From: Pseudomonas sp. GM74
GTDB taxonomy: Bacteria > Pseudomonadota > Gammaproteobacteria > Pseudomonadales > Pseudomonadaceae
Direction: 5' to 3'
DNA length: 64,000 bases
NCBI RefSeq assembly: GCF_000282455.1
Contig: NZ_AKJG01000163.1
Coordinates: forward strand, 1-64,000
Shown: positions 52,222-61,135 of the stretch, piece by piece
Numbering within the stretch: the first letter of the stretch is position 1
Layout of the letters: each line of letters opens with the position of its first letter
Notes under the pieces: generated by a model
Told to the model about the DNA's origin: nothing
What the model saw: the letters and a program-made list of their open reading frames with translations, nothing else
Databases searched by the model: none
Program-made: the position numbers and the translations under genes

Positions 52222-53228
52222 TCAACCGTCGCTATGCCCTGTTACTGATCGCCCTCGGTGCGCTGTTGCTGGTGTCGTGCGTGGTGTCCCTGGGTTTCGG
52301 CCCGGCGCGGGTACCGCTGGACGTGGTGTGGCGCATCCTGTTGCACAAACTGTTCGGCTTCGGTGTGCCGGACTGGAGTCCTGGGCAGGAACATATCGTC
52401 TGGCTGATCCGCGTTCCGCGCATGCTGCTCGGCGCGTTGGTGGGCGCCGGGCTGGCGTTGATCGGCGCGGTGCTGCAAGCGGTCACGCGCAACCCGTTGG
52501 CCGACCCGCACTTGCTCGGGGTCACGTCCGGCGCGACGTTGGGTGCCGTGATCGTGGTGCTGCATGTCGGTGAAATCGTTGGCCTGCTGACCTTGCCGAT
52601 CGCTGCTTTTATCGGGGCATTGCTGAGCATGCTGGTGGTGCTGATGATCGCCAGTCGTCACGGTCGCCTCGACAGTGACCGCTTGCTGCTGTGTGGCGTG
52701 GCGGTGTCATTCGTGATGATGGCGATTGCCAATTTGCTGCTGTTCATGGGCGACCATCGGGCCAGTTCGGCGGTGATGTTCTGGATGCTCGGCGGGCTCG
52801 GACTGGCACGCTGGGAACTGCTGGCGGTGCCGACAGCCAGTGTGTTGCTCGGGCTGACTCTGCTGCTGGGCATGGCGCGACCGTTGAATGCGCTGATGGC
52901 CGGTGAGCAGACCGCAGTGACCCTGGGCCTGAATGCGCGCACCGTGCGCCTGCGGGTGTTTTTGATTGCGTCATTGATGACCGGGGTGCTGGTGTCGATC
53001 AGCGGCTCGATCGGTTTTGTCGGGCTGATGGTGCCGCATATTGCGCGACGTCTGGTCGGGGCTGAACACCGAAGATTGCTGCCGGTGTGCGTGCTGCTCG
53101 GCAGCGTGTTTCTGGTTTGGGTCGACGTCGCCGCCCGGACGATGATCGCGCCCGAAGACTTGCCTATTGGTGTGGCCACGGCGGCGATTGGCGGGTTGTT
53201 CTTCATAGGCTTGATGCGAAGTCGTTAA
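52218..53228 (+). CDS. FecCD-family ABC importer permease
   Basis: A 336-residue permease with about ten membrane helices of the BtuC/FecCD family. Landmarks are RVPRMLLGALVGAGLALIGAVLQAVTRNPLADPHLLGVTSGA, WMLGGL, ALNALxxGEQTAVTLGL-like NALMAGEQTAVTLGLNARTVRLRVFL and SGSIGFVGLMVPHIARRLVGAEHR. It has the ATPase-coupling GLMVPH segment. It overlaps the binding-protein gene by ATGA. It completes the three-gene importer. Confidence 0.92.
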   Translation: MINRRYALLLIALGALLLVSCVVSLGFGPARVPLDVVWRILLHKLFGFGVPDWSPGQEHIVWLIRVPRMLLGALVGAGLALIGAVLQAVTRNPLADPHLLGVTSGATLGAVIVVLHVGEIVGLLTLPIAAFIGALLSMLVVLMIASRHGRLDSDRLLLCGVAVSFVMMAIANLLLFMGDHRASSAVMFWMLGGLGLARWELLAVPTASVLLGLTLLLGMARPLNALMAGEQTAVTLGLNARTVRLRVFLIASLMTGVLVSISGSIGFVGLMVPHIARRLVGAEHRRLLPVCVLLGSVFLVWVDVAARTMIAPEDLPIGVATAAIGGLFFIGLMRSR

Positions 53229-53332
53229 CGCATGTTTAATTAAAATAAACTTCAAAACTGCATGTATACCTGGAAAAACCTCGTATTGAGTTAGCACTTA
53301 ACAAATCCATTACCACGCTCATACTCCGCTCC

Positions 53333-53361
53333 CGCGAGTTGAATAATAAAAAACACTCGCG
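53333..53361. other. Inverted repeat in an AT-rich gap
   Basis: CGCGAGT (53333-53339) and ACTCGCG (53355-53361) flank an A-rich loop, within an unusually AT-rich 200-base stretch (53229-53428). It could be an operator or a weak terminator of the permease gene. Confidence 0.35.
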
Positions 53362-53428
53362 CACTTCAATGGCGATTATTCCTACATACTAATCGTCACA
53401 ACTCCTACAAGAGCGGAAAGAGGTAAAC

Positions 53429-53851
53429 ATGTTCAAAAAACTCATCATATCCATCGCACTTGTTTCAACGCCCGCATGGGCAGCCCAGCCCCCCTTTACT
53501 GGCGTTGATTACAGTGGCCGATACCAATGTACCGGCATGGACAGCCATATCGGTGCGTTTGAAGGTGTTGTCGACATGAAGCTCAATGCCGAACAAAGTA
53601 CCGGCGAACATGGCGCATACGGATTTACTCTGACATTGCTCGACAATTCCCGGTATGACGGGTTTGCTGCCGCCAACTTGAATTCGCTGGCGATTTACTT
53701 TGCTCACACGGATCCGTCGCTCAAGGATTACGGCGTCGGGATTGCGAACATCGCTTCCACGCCTGACGGGAAAACTTCATTCACCAAGTACTATTACGGC
53801 CCGGAGTACGAAGGTGGCGGACATGGTTTTGAAACCTGCATCAAAAGCTGA
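53429..53851 (+). CDS. Small secreted protein of unknown function
   Basis: A 140-residue protein with an obvious signal peptide, MFKKLIISIALVSTPAWA, cut before AQPPFTG. The mature part, about 122 residues, has two cysteines (YQCTGMD near the start; FETCIKS at the end) that may form a disulfide and tie the ends of a beta-rich domain. Aromatic and Gly residues are frequent (TKYYYGPEYEGGGHGFE). No known domain is recognised. The ribosome site is AAAGAGG. It sits alone in an AT-rich gap between the importer and the urea genes, suggesting insertion. Confidence 0.75.
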   Translation: MFKKLIISIALVSTPAWAAQPPFTGVDYSGRYQCTGMDSHIGAFEGVVDMKLNAEQSTGEHGAYGFTLTLLDNSRYDGFAAANLNSLAIYFAHTDPSLKDYGVGIANIASTPDGKTSFTKYYYGPEYEGGGHGFETCIKS

Positions 53852-53870
53852 GTTGATGCGCCACTGACCT

Positions 53871-53960
53871 TGTGGGAGCGGGCTTGCTCGCGAAAGCGGT
53901 AGGTCAGACACCTTAAATGGTGACTGACACGCCCTCCTCGCGAGCAAGCCCGCTCCCACG
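53871..53960. repeat. REPIN
   Basis: TGTGGGAGCGGGCTTGCTCG at 53871 and inverted partner ending AAGCCCGCTCCCACG at 53960, between the secreted protein gene and the urt promoter. Confidence 0.88.
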
Positions 53961-54098
53961 TTTGATTTGTGCTGCTCATAACATTCGCGCCCCAATGTGA
54001 CGCACCTCGGTGCACCAGACCTCCGACCATGTCCTCTCATGGTGCGCCATCAAACCGTGCAACCGCTCTAAAACGACATTTCCCTGCCTTTTGCCGAC

Positions 54099-54115
54099 TG
54101 GGCACAGCCCTTGCA
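54099..54115 (+). promoter_or_regulatory. Sigma-54 promoter for urtA
   Basis: TGGGCACAGCCCTTGCA has GG at -24 (54101-54102) and GC at -12 (54113-54114) with the required 10 bases between, close to TGGCACN5TTGC. It lies about 66 bases before urtA, ideal for a nitrogen-regulated (RpoN/NtrC) operon. Upstream, GCACC-GGTGC type half-sites near 54002-54043 might bind NtrC, but their spacing is not canonical. Confidence 0.8.
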
Positions 54116-54180
54116 AAACACACCTTCAGTAGTCCGCATCTGCCAACCAAGAAAACTCATAAGTTCATGGAGATCGCACA

Positions 54181-55446
54181 ATGAAGCGTCGCAGTTTGAT
54201 CAAGGCTTTCACTCTCTCGGCATCCATTGCCGCAATGGGCATGACCTGGACCGTCCAGGCCGCCGAGACCATCAAGGTCGGTATTCTGCATTCGTTGTCC
54301 GGGACCATGGCGATCTCCGAAACGTCGTTGAAAGACATGGCGCTGATGACCATCGACGAGATCAACGCCAAGGGCGGCGTGAACGGCAAGATGCTGGAAC
54401 CGGTGGTGGTCGACCCGGCGTCGAACTGGCCACTGTTCGCCGAGAAGGGCCGCCAGTTGCTGACCCAGGACAAGGTCGCCGTGGTGTTCGGTTGCTGGAC
54501 TTCCGTATCGCGCAAATCGGTACTGCCGGTGTTCGAAGAGCTCAATGGCCTGCTGTTCTACCCGGTGCAGTACGAAGGCGAAGAAATGTCGCCGAACGTG
54601 TTCTACACCGGCGCCGCGCCGAACCAGCAGGCAATCCCTGCCGTTGAATACCTGATGAGCGAAGAAGGCGGCAGCGCCAAGCGTTACTTCCTGCTCGGCA
54701 CTGACTACGTCTACCCGCGCACCACCAACAAGATCCTGCGTTCGTTCCTGCACTCCAAAGGCGTGGCCGACAAGGACATCGAAGAGGTCTATACCCCCTT
54801 CGGTCACAGCGACTACCAGACCATCGTCGCCAACATCAAAAAATTCTCGGCGGGCGGCAAGACCGCAGTCATCTCCACCGTCAACGGCGACTCCAACGTG
54901 CCTTTCTACAAAGAACTGGCGAACCAGGGCCTGAAAGCCACCGACGTTCCGGTTGTGGCGTTCTCGGTCGGCGAAGAAGAACTGCGCGGCATCGACACCA
55001 AGCCACTGGTGGGCAACCTGGCGGCGTGGAACTACTTCGAATCGGTCGAGAACCCGGTGAACAAGAAGTTCGTCGATGACTGGAAGGCCTACGCGAAAAA
55101 ACACAACCTGCCGGGTGCCGACAAAGCAGTGACCAACGACCCGATGGAGGCCACTTATGTCGGCATCCACATGTGGGCGCAAGCGGCGGAAAAAGCCAAG
55201 TCCACCGACGTCGACAAAGTCCGCGAAGCCCTGGCCGGCCAGACCTTTGCCGCGCCGTCCGGCTACACCCTGACCATGGACAAGACCAATCACCACCTGC
55301 ACAAGCCGGTAATGATCGGCGAGATCCAGGCCGACGGTCAGTTCAACGTGGTGTGGCAGACCGAAGGGCCGATCCGCGCCCAGCCTTGGAGCCCGTTCAT
55401 CCAGGGCAACGACAAGAAGCCGGAGTATGCGGTGAAGAGCAACTGA
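54181..55446 (+). CDS. urtA: Urea ABC transporter substrate-binding protein UrtA
   Basis: A 421-residue periplasmic amide/urea-binding protein. The N-terminus MKRRSLIKAFTLSASIAAMG looks like a twin-arginine-type signal. The mature protein carries VGILHSLSGTMAISETSLKDMALM, VDPASNWPLFAEKGRQLL, GCWTSVSRKSVLPVFEELNGLLFYPVQYEGEE and GTDYVYPRTTNKI, all family hallmarks. It binds urea and delivers it to UrtBC. The gene is first in urtABCDE, downstream of a sigma-54 promoter, so expression under nitrogen limitation is expected. Confidence 0.96.
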   Translation: MKRRSLIKAFTLSASIAAMGMTWTVQAAETIKVGILHSLSGTMAISETSLKDMALMTIDEINAKGGVNGKMLEPVVVDPASNWPLFAEKGRQLLTQDKVAVVFGCWTSVSRKSVLPVFEELNGLLFYPVQYEGEEMSPNVFYTGAAPNQQAIPAVEYLMSEEGGSAKRYFLLGTDYVYPRTTNKILRSFLHSKGVADKDIEEVYTPFGHSDYQTIVANIKKFSAGGKTAVISTVNGDSNVPFYKELANQGLKATDVPVVAFSVGEEELRGIDTKPLVGNLAAWNYFESVENPVNKKFVDDWKAYAKKHNLPGADKAVTNDPMEATYVGIHMWAQAAEKAKSTDVDKVREALAGQTFAAPSGYTLTMDKTNHHLHKPVMIGEIQADGQFNVVWQTEGPIRAQPWSPFIQGNDKKPEYAVKSN

Positions 55447-55493
55447 GCCACTGGATGTCGGCCCCGGGTACTTTGTCTCAGGCCGACACAAAT

Positions 55494-55583
55494 CCCTGTG
55501 GGAGCTGGCTTGCCTGCGATGGCATCACCTCGGTGCAGCAGATACATCGAGTCGCCTGCATCGCTGGCAAGCCAGCTCCCACA
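55494..55583. repeat. REPIN variant (GTGGGAGCTGGC type)
   Basis: TGTGGGAGCTGGCTTGCCTG at 55494 and partner ending AAGCCAGCTCCCACA at 55583, between urtA and urtB. It may cut the level of downstream urt transcript relative to the abundant binding protein. Confidence 0.85.
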
Positions 55584-55607
55584 ATGTCCGCGTCAAGGCG
55601 ACTAACT

Positions 55608-57110
55608 ATGTCCACCGCCCTTTACCGAATTCTTCTGGCTCTCGCACTGCTATTGCCGATGGCCACCCACGCCGGCGACGCCGAAGACTTCGTCGCCGCC
55701 AATCCAGTGCAGCAAGCCAGGCTGCTGGAAACCTGGGCGGCGCAGCCCGATCCGGCCCGCATCGAACTGATCAACGCCCTGCAACAAGGCGAGTTGACTG
55801 TCGACGGCCAGCCGAAAACCTTGCGCCTGAACAACCGCCTTCGGGGACTGATCGACACCGCACTGGCCAGTCATCAGTTGCTCGCTGCCGACGCCAAAAC
55901 CCGTCTGGCCGCCGCGCAGCAATTGCAGAAGAGCGCCAGGCCGGCACAGTTGAAATTCCTCGACCAGCAACTGGCGGGCGAGAAGGACGAGAGCGTTCAC
56001 GCCGCCCTCAGCCTTGCCCTGGCCAATCTGCAATTGGTGGACGCTGACCCGGCTGTGCGCCTCGCCGCGGTGCGTTTGCTCGGCGAGACCGGCGACCCGC
56101 TGGCCCGCACCCGCCTCGAAGGTTTGCTCGAACCTGGCGTTGAGGCCGATGCCAATGTGCGCACGGCGGCCGAAACCAGCCTCGCTCAAGTCAAACGCAA
56201 ACTGCTGGTCGGCGAGATGCTCGGCCAGGCATTCAGCGGTATGTCACTAGGATCGATTTTGCTGCTCGCCGCCCTGGGGCTTGCGATCACCTTCGGCCTG
56301 CTCGGCGTGATCAACATGGCCCACGGCGAGATGCTGATGCTCGGCGCCTACTCGACCTATGTGGTGCAACTGATGTTCCAGCGCTTCGCACCGCAGGCCA
56401 TCGAGTTCTATCCGCTGATAGCGCTGCCCGTGGCGTTTTTCGTCACCGCGGCCATCGGCATGGCGCTGGAGCGCACGGTGATTCGCCACCTCTACGGCCG
56501 TCCGCTGGAAACCCTGCTCGCCACCTGGGGTATCAGCCTGATGCTGATTCAACTGGTTCGCCTGGTGTTCGGCGCGCAGAACGTCGAAGTGGCCAATCCG
56601 GCGTGGCTGTCGGGCGGGATTCAAGTGTTGCCGAACCTGGTGCTGCCGTACAACCGCATCGTCATCATTGCCTTTGCGCTGTTTGTGGTGGTGCTGACCT
56701 GGCTGTTGCTGAACAAGACACGCCTGGGCCTGAACGTGCGCGCCGTCACCCAGAACCGCAACATGGCCGCCTGCTGCGGCGTACCCACCGGGCGCGTGGA
56801 CATGCTCGCCTTCGGCCTCGGCTCGGGCATCGCCGGCCTCGGTGGCGTGGCCCTGAGCCAGATCGGCAACGTCGGCCCGGACCTCGGCCAGAGCTACATC
56901 ATCGACTCGTTCCTGGTGGTGGTGCTCGGCGGTGTCGGTCAGTTGGCCGGTAGCGTGCTGGCGGCGTTCGGCCTGGGGATCGCCAACAAGATTCTCGAAC
57001 CGCAGATCGGTGCCGTGCTCGGCAAGATCCTTATCCTCGCGCTGATCATTCTGTTCATCCAGAAACGTCCGCAAGGCCTCTTCGCACTCAAAGGACGGGT
57101 GATCGACTGA
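55608..57110 (+). CDS. urtB: Urea ABC transporter permease UrtB
   Basis: A 500-residue LivH-type permease. A signal-like segment and a periplasmic helical region of about 200 residues (alpha-helical repeats: ALANLQLVDADPAVRLAAVRLLGETGD) precede eight membrane helices with INMAHGEMLMLGAY, the RLGLNVRAVTQNRNMAACCG coupling loop and GQSYIIDSFLVVVLGGVGQLAGS. The long N-terminal part is normal for UrtB. ATG 55608 chosen; upstream frame is REP sequence. It overlaps urtC by one base. Confidence 0.95.
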   Translation: MSTALYRILLALALLLPMATHAGDAEDFVAANPVQQARLLETWAAQPDPARIELINALQQGELTVDGQPKTLRLNNRLRGLIDTALASHQLLAADAKTRLAAAQQLQKSARPAQLKFLDQQLAGEKDESVHAALSLALANLQLVDADPAVRLAAVRLLGETGDPLARTRLEGLLEPGVEADANVRTAAETSLAQVKRKLLVGEMLGQAFSGMSLGSILLLAALGLAITFGLLGVINMAHGEMLMLGAYSTYVVQLMFQRFAPQAIEFYPLIALPVAFFVTAAIGMALERTVIRHLYGRPLETLLATWGISLMLIQLVRLVFGAQNVEVANPAWLSGGIQVLPNLVLPYNRIVIIAFALFVVVLTWLLLNKTRLGLNVRAVTQNRNMAACCGVPTGRVDMLAFGLGSGIAGLGGVALSQIGNVGPDLGQSYIIDSFLVVVLGGVGQLAGSVLAAFGLGIANKILEPQIGAVLGKILILALIILFIQKRPQGLFALKGRVID

Positions 57111-58189
57111 TGAACCAGCCCCTGCTCGTTACCGCGACCCAAAAAGCCGGCCCTAAAGTCTCGATTGCCGTCGGTACAGTGATCCTCGTTCTGCTGTTGG
57201 CGCTGCCGCTGCTGTCGCTGTTATCGCCGGACAGCACACTGCACGTTTCAGCCTATACGCTGACGCTGGTGGGCAAGATTCTTTGCTACGCCATCGTCGC
57301 ACTGGCACTGGATCTGGTGTGGGGTTACGCCGGGCTGCTGTCCCTCGGCCACGGTCTGTTCTTCGCCCTCGGCGGCTATACCATGGGCATGTACCTGATG
57401 CGCCAGACCTCGGGCGATGGTTTGCCGGCGTTCATGACGTTCCTGTCGTGGACCGAAATGCCGTGGTTCTGGACCGGCACCAGCAGCTTCCTCTGGACCC
57501 TGTGCCTGGTGGTATTGGCGCCGGGGTTGCTGGCGCTGGTGTTCGGCTTCTTCGCCTTCCGTTCGCGGATCAAGGGCGTGTACTTCTCGATCATGACCCA
57601 GGCCCTGACTTTCGCCGGCATGTTGCTGTTCTTCCGCAACGAAACCGGCTTCGGTGGCAACAACGGCTTCACCAACTTCCGCACCATTCTCGGCTTCGGC
57701 ATCACTGAGCCGGGCACCCGCGCCGTGCTGTTTTTCGCCACGGTGCTGTTGCTGGTGGCGAGCCTGTACATCGGCTGGCGCCTGGCGCAAAGCAAGTTCG
57801 GACGGGTGTTGACCGCGCTACGCGATGCGGAAAATCGCCTGATGTTCTGCGGTTACGATCCACGCGGTTTCAAGTTGTTCGTGTGGGTGTTGAGCGCTGT
57901 GTTGTGCGGCCTGGCCGGTGCGCTGTACGTGCCGCAAGTCGGCATCATCAACCCGAGCGAGATGTCGCCGACCAACTCGATTGAAGCGGCGGTGTGGGTG
58001 GCCCTTGGCGGTCGCGGCACGCTGATCGGCCCGTTGCTCGGCGCCGGTGTGGTCAACGGCATGAAGAGCTGGTTCACCGTGGCCTTCCCCGAGTACTGGC
58101 TGTTCTTCCTCGGCGCGCTGTTCATCGTTGTGACCCTGTATTTGCCCAAAGGCGTGATCGGTCTGCTGAAGAAAAGAGGTGAATCATGA
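57110..58189 (+). CDS. urtC: Urea ABC transporter permease UrtC
   Basis: A 359-residue LivM-type permease with about ten membrane helices, pairing with UrtB. Seen: LDLVWGYAGLLSLGHGLFFALGGYTMGMYL, FRSRIKGVYFSIMTQALTFAGMLLFFRNETGFGGNNGFTNF, SKFGRVLTALRDAENRLMFCGYDPRGFKLF and SIEAAVWVALGGRGTLIGPLLGA. The start ATG overlaps the urtB stop, and the end overlaps urtD (ATGA). Confidence 0.95.
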   Translation: MNQPLLVTATQKAGPKVSIAVGTVILVLLLALPLLSLLSPDSTLHVSAYTLTLVGKILCYAIVALALDLVWGYAGLLSLGHGLFFALGGYTMGMYLMRQTSGDGLPAFMTFLSWTEMPWFWTGTSSFLWTLCLVVLAPGLLALVFGFFAFRSRIKGVYFSIMTQALTFAGMLLFFRNETGFGGNNGFTNFRTILGFGITEPGTRAVLFFATVLLLVASLYIGWRLAQSKFGRVLTALRDAENRLMFCGYDPRGFKLFVWVLSAVLCGLAGALYVPQVGIINPSEMSPTNSIEAAVWVALGGRGTLIGPLLGAGVVNGMKSWFTVAFPEYWLFFLGALFIVVTLYLPKGVIGLLKKRGES

Positions 58190-59055
58190 GAATCACGGCA
58201 ACCGCTGAATTCATGCTCGAACCGGCGTTTTTCCCCGTAGAACCCAACAAGGACGCCGGCAGCAGCCGTGACGCCATCGGTCTCGGCCAACGTGCCGGCA
58301 AAGGCCTGAACACCCGCCACGGCACCCTCCTGACCCTGGAAGACATCAGCGTCAGCTTCGACGGCTTCCGCGCGCTGAACAATCTGAACCTGTACATCGG
58401 CGTCGGTGAGTTGCGCTGCATCATCGGCCCCAACGGCGCGGGCAAGACCACGCTGATGGACGTGATCACCGGCAAGACCCGGCCCAGTCATGGCAAGGCC
58501 TGGTTCGGCGAAACCCTGGACCTGACGCAGATGAGCGAAGTGCAGATCGCCCAGGCCGGTATCGGCCGCAAGTTCCAGAAGCCGACGGTGTTCGAAGCCT
58601 TGAGCGTGTTCGAGAACCTGGAACTGGCACAGAAAACCGACAAGTCGGTATGGGCCAGCCTGCGGGCGCGCTTGAACGGTGAACAAAGAGATCGCATCGC
58701 CGAAGTGCTGGAGACCATTCGCCTGACCAGCTCGGTCAATCGCCCGGCCGGCCTGCTGTCCCACGGCCAGAAGCAGTTCCTGGAGATCGGCATGCTGCTG
58801 ATGCAGGACCCGCAATTGCTGCTGCTCGACGAACCGGTGGCGGGCATGACCGACGCCGAAACCGAGTTCACCGCAGAGCTGTTCAAGAGCCTGGCGGGCA
58901 AGCATTCGCTGATGGTGGTGGAACACGACATGGGTTTCGTCGGCTCCATCGCCGACCACGTCACCGTGTTGCATCAGGGCAGCGTGCTGGCCGAAGGATC
59001 GCTGGAGCAGGTGCAGGCCGATGATCGTGTTGTTGAAGTCTACTTGGGGAGGTGA
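58186..59055 (+). CDS. urtD: Urea ABC transporter ATP-binding protein UrtD
   Basis: A 289-residue LivG-type ATPase. Walker A GPNGAGKTTLMDVITG, signature LLSHGQKQFLEIGMLL, Walker B LLLLDEPVAGMTDAE and switch VVEHDMGFVGSIAD are complete. It has an N-terminal extension of about 45 residues (MRITATAEFMLEPAFFPVE...) before the first ATPase strand, seen in several pseudomonads. A REP-like inverted repeat separates it from urtE. Confidence 0.95.
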   Translation: MRITATAEFMLEPAFFPVEPNKDAGSSRDAIGLGQRAGKGLNTRHGTLLTLEDISVSFDGFRALNNLNLYIGVGELRCIIGPNGAGKTTLMDVITGKTRPSHGKAWFGETLDLTQMSEVQIAQAGIGRKFQKPTVFEALSVFENLELAQKTDKSVWASLRARLNGEQRDRIAEVLETIRLTSSVNRPAGLLSHGQKQFLEIGMLLMQDPQLLLLDEPVAGMTDAETEFTAELFKSLAGKHSLMVVEHDMGFVGSIADHVTVLHQGSVLAEGSLEQVQADDRVVEVYLGR

Positions 59056-59062
59056 ATCGGCC

Positions 59063-59154
59063 AGCTTCAAGTCGCAAGCTTCAAGCGGCAAGTCAAAGCA
59101 AAGCCGTTCACCGTCCCGCTCTTACTTGCAGCTTGAAGCTTGCCGCTTGAAGCC
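59063..59154. repeat. REP-like inverted repeat (AGCTTCAAG family)
   Basis: CAGCTTCAAGTCGCAAGCTTCAAGCGGCAAG (59063 on) faces CTTGCAGCTTGAAGCTTGCCGCTTGAAG (to 59154). It is a different family from the other repeats, with internal CTTCAAG duplication. Confidence 0.75.
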
Positions 59155-59171
59155 CAACTAACGGAGTTCCG

Positions 59172-59870
59172 ATGTTACAGGTCCAACACCTTCACCAATA
59201 CTACGGTGGAAGCCACATCCTGCGCGGCCTGACATTCGACGTGAAGGTCGGCGAGGTCACCTGCCTGCTCGGGCGCAACGGCGTGGGCAAGACCACCCTG
59301 CTCAAATGCCTGATGGGCCTGCTGCCCGCCAAGGAGGGTGCGGTGAAGTGGGAAGGCAAACCGATCACCACGTTCAAGCCGCACCAGCGCGTGCATGCCG
59401 GCATTGCCTACGTGCCGCAAGGCCGGGAGATCTTTGGCCGCCTCACCGTGGAAGAAAACCTGCTGATGGGGCTGTCGCGTTTCCCCGGTAGCGAAGCCAG
59501 GGAAGTGCCGGCGTTCATCTACGAGCTGTTCCCGGTGCTGCTGCAAATGAAGCAACGCCGGGGGGGCGACCTGTCCGGCGGTCAGCAACAACAACTGGCC
59601 ATCGGCCGTGCGTTGGCCAGTCGCCCTCGCCTGCTGATCCTCGATGAGCCCACTGAAGGCATCCAGCCGTCGGTGATCAAGGAAATCGGTGCAGTGATCA
59701 AAAAACTCGCCGCCCGGGGCGACATGGCAATTCTACTGGTCGAGCAGTTCTACGATTTCGCCGCCGAACTGGCCGATCAATACCTGGTGATGTCCCGGGG
59801 CGAAATCGTGCAACAGGGTCGCGGCGAGAACATGGAAGCCGAAGGTGTGCGCGGCTTGGTTACCATCTAA
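59172..59870 (+). CDS. urtE: Urea ABC transporter ATP-binding protein UrtE
   Basis: A 232-residue LivF-type ATPase. N-terminus MLQVQHLHQYYGGSHILRGLTFDV, Walker A LGRNGVGKTTLLKC, the urea-type YVPQGREIFGRLTVEENLLMGL, signature DLSGGQQQQLAIGRAL, Walker B LLILDEPTEGIQPSV and LLVEQFYDFAAELAD. It completes UrtABCDE; the heterodimer with UrtD drives urea uptake. It ends 42 bases before ureD. Confidence 0.96.
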   Translation: MLQVQHLHQYYGGSHILRGLTFDVKVGEVTCLLGRNGVGKTTLLKCLMGLLPAKEGAVKWEGKPITTFKPHQRVHAGIAYVPQGREIFGRLTVEENLLMGLSRFPGSEAREVPAFIYELFPVLLQMKQRRGGDLSGGQQQQLAIGRALASRPRLLILDEPTEGIQPSVIKEIGAVIKKLAARGDMAILLVEQFYDFAAELADQYLVMSRGEIVQQGRGENMEAEGVRGLVTI

Positions 59871-59912
59871 GGTTCGATCTAATCTGTAGCATCCTGACGA
59901 TAATTAGAAACC

Positions 59913-60749
59913 ATGAATCTACCTGCCTCCCTTTTGTTCACGCCCAGTTGGCATGCCGAGCTCGAACTGGGTTACGCCCGGTTCGGCGAGACCTCGCGCC
60001 CGGTTCTGCGCCGGCATAAAGGTCCGCTGCGGGTACAAAAACACCTGTATGCCGAAGGGCCGGAAGTCTGCCAGCACATCATCGTCCACCCACCCGGCGG
60101 GATTGCCGGCGGTGATCGGCTGGACATCGCGGCCAGCGTCGAACGCGATGCCTGGGCACAGATCACCAGCCCCGGTGCGGCCAAGTGGTATCGCGCCGCC
60201 GGCCCCGCTTATCAGCAACTGAAGTTGACGGTGGCGGCCGGCGCGACACTGGAATGGCTGCCCCAGGAGACGATCATTTTCAGCGCTGCCCAGGCTGAAC
60301 TCAGCACCACAATTGACCTTGAAGGCGATGCGCGGCTGTTCTACTGGGACGTCGTGGCCCTGGGCCGTCCGGCCAGTGGCGAGCGCTTCGACCTTGGACA
60401 CTTCCAGGCGCAACTGGATATCCGCCGCAACGGTCAGTTGCTCTGGCATGAGCGCCAGCGCATTGTCGGGGCGGACGGTTTGCTTGATTCGCCCATCGGG
60501 CTGGATGGGCAACCGGTGTTTGCGACGTTGTTGGTGACCGGGGAAATCGATAGCGACTTGCTGGAAACCTGCCGCTCGCTGCCCAACGACGTGCGCGGGG
60601 ATCTGACCCAACTGCCTGGGTTGCTGGTTGCACGGTGTCTGGCCAGTGAAGCGTTGTTGGCGCGGGGATGGTTGATTGAACTTTGGAAGTTGTTGCGCCC
60701 CGCCCTTCTGGGTCGCGAGGCCGTATCACCCAGAATATGGAGCAACTGA
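59913..60749 (+). CDS. ureD: Urease accessory protein UreD
   Basis: A 278-residue UreD/UreH. Matching parts are WHAELELGYARFGETSRPVLRRHKGPLRVQKHLY, VCQHIIVHPPGGIAGGDRLDI, QITSPGAAKWYR and LEWLPQETIIF. UreD binds the apo-urease (UreABC) and, with UreF and UreG, inserts nickel after lysine carbamylation. UreE, F and G genes are outside the window, presumably downstream of ureC. A REP half-copy lies just after it. Confidence 0.94.
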   Translation: MNLPASLLFTPSWHAELELGYARFGETSRPVLRRHKGPLRVQKHLYAEGPEVCQHIIVHPPGGIAGGDRLDIAASVERDAWAQITSPGAAKWYRAAGPAYQQLKLTVAAGATLEWLPQETIIFSAAQAELSTTIDLEGDARLFYWDVVALGRPASGERFDLGHFQAQLDIRRNGQLLWHERQRIVGADGLLDSPIGLDGQPVFATLLVTGEIDSDLLETCRSLPNDVRGDLTQLPGLLVARCLASEALLARGWLIELWKLLRPALLGREAVSPRIWSN

Positions 60750-60761
60750 AATGCGATCGAA

Positions 60762-60779
60762 TGTGGGAGCGGGTTTGCA
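60762..60779 (+). repeat. REP half-element
   Basis: TGTGGGAGCGGGTTTGCA alone in the 74-base gap between ureD and ureA; no inverted partner. Confidence 0.6.
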
Positions 60780-60823
60780 TTCACAGATCCGAACTTTTTA
60801 ATCTGCCCAGATGGATGTCTACG

Positions 60824-61126
<303 letters not shown>

Positions 61127-61135
61127 GGTCGCGCC

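Noticed and set aside
54001..54014. Canonical NtrC enhancer GCACC-N5-GGTGC
   Set aside because: The half-sites present are separated by 2 bases rather than 5, so I do not call it a site; it is reported only as an oddity.
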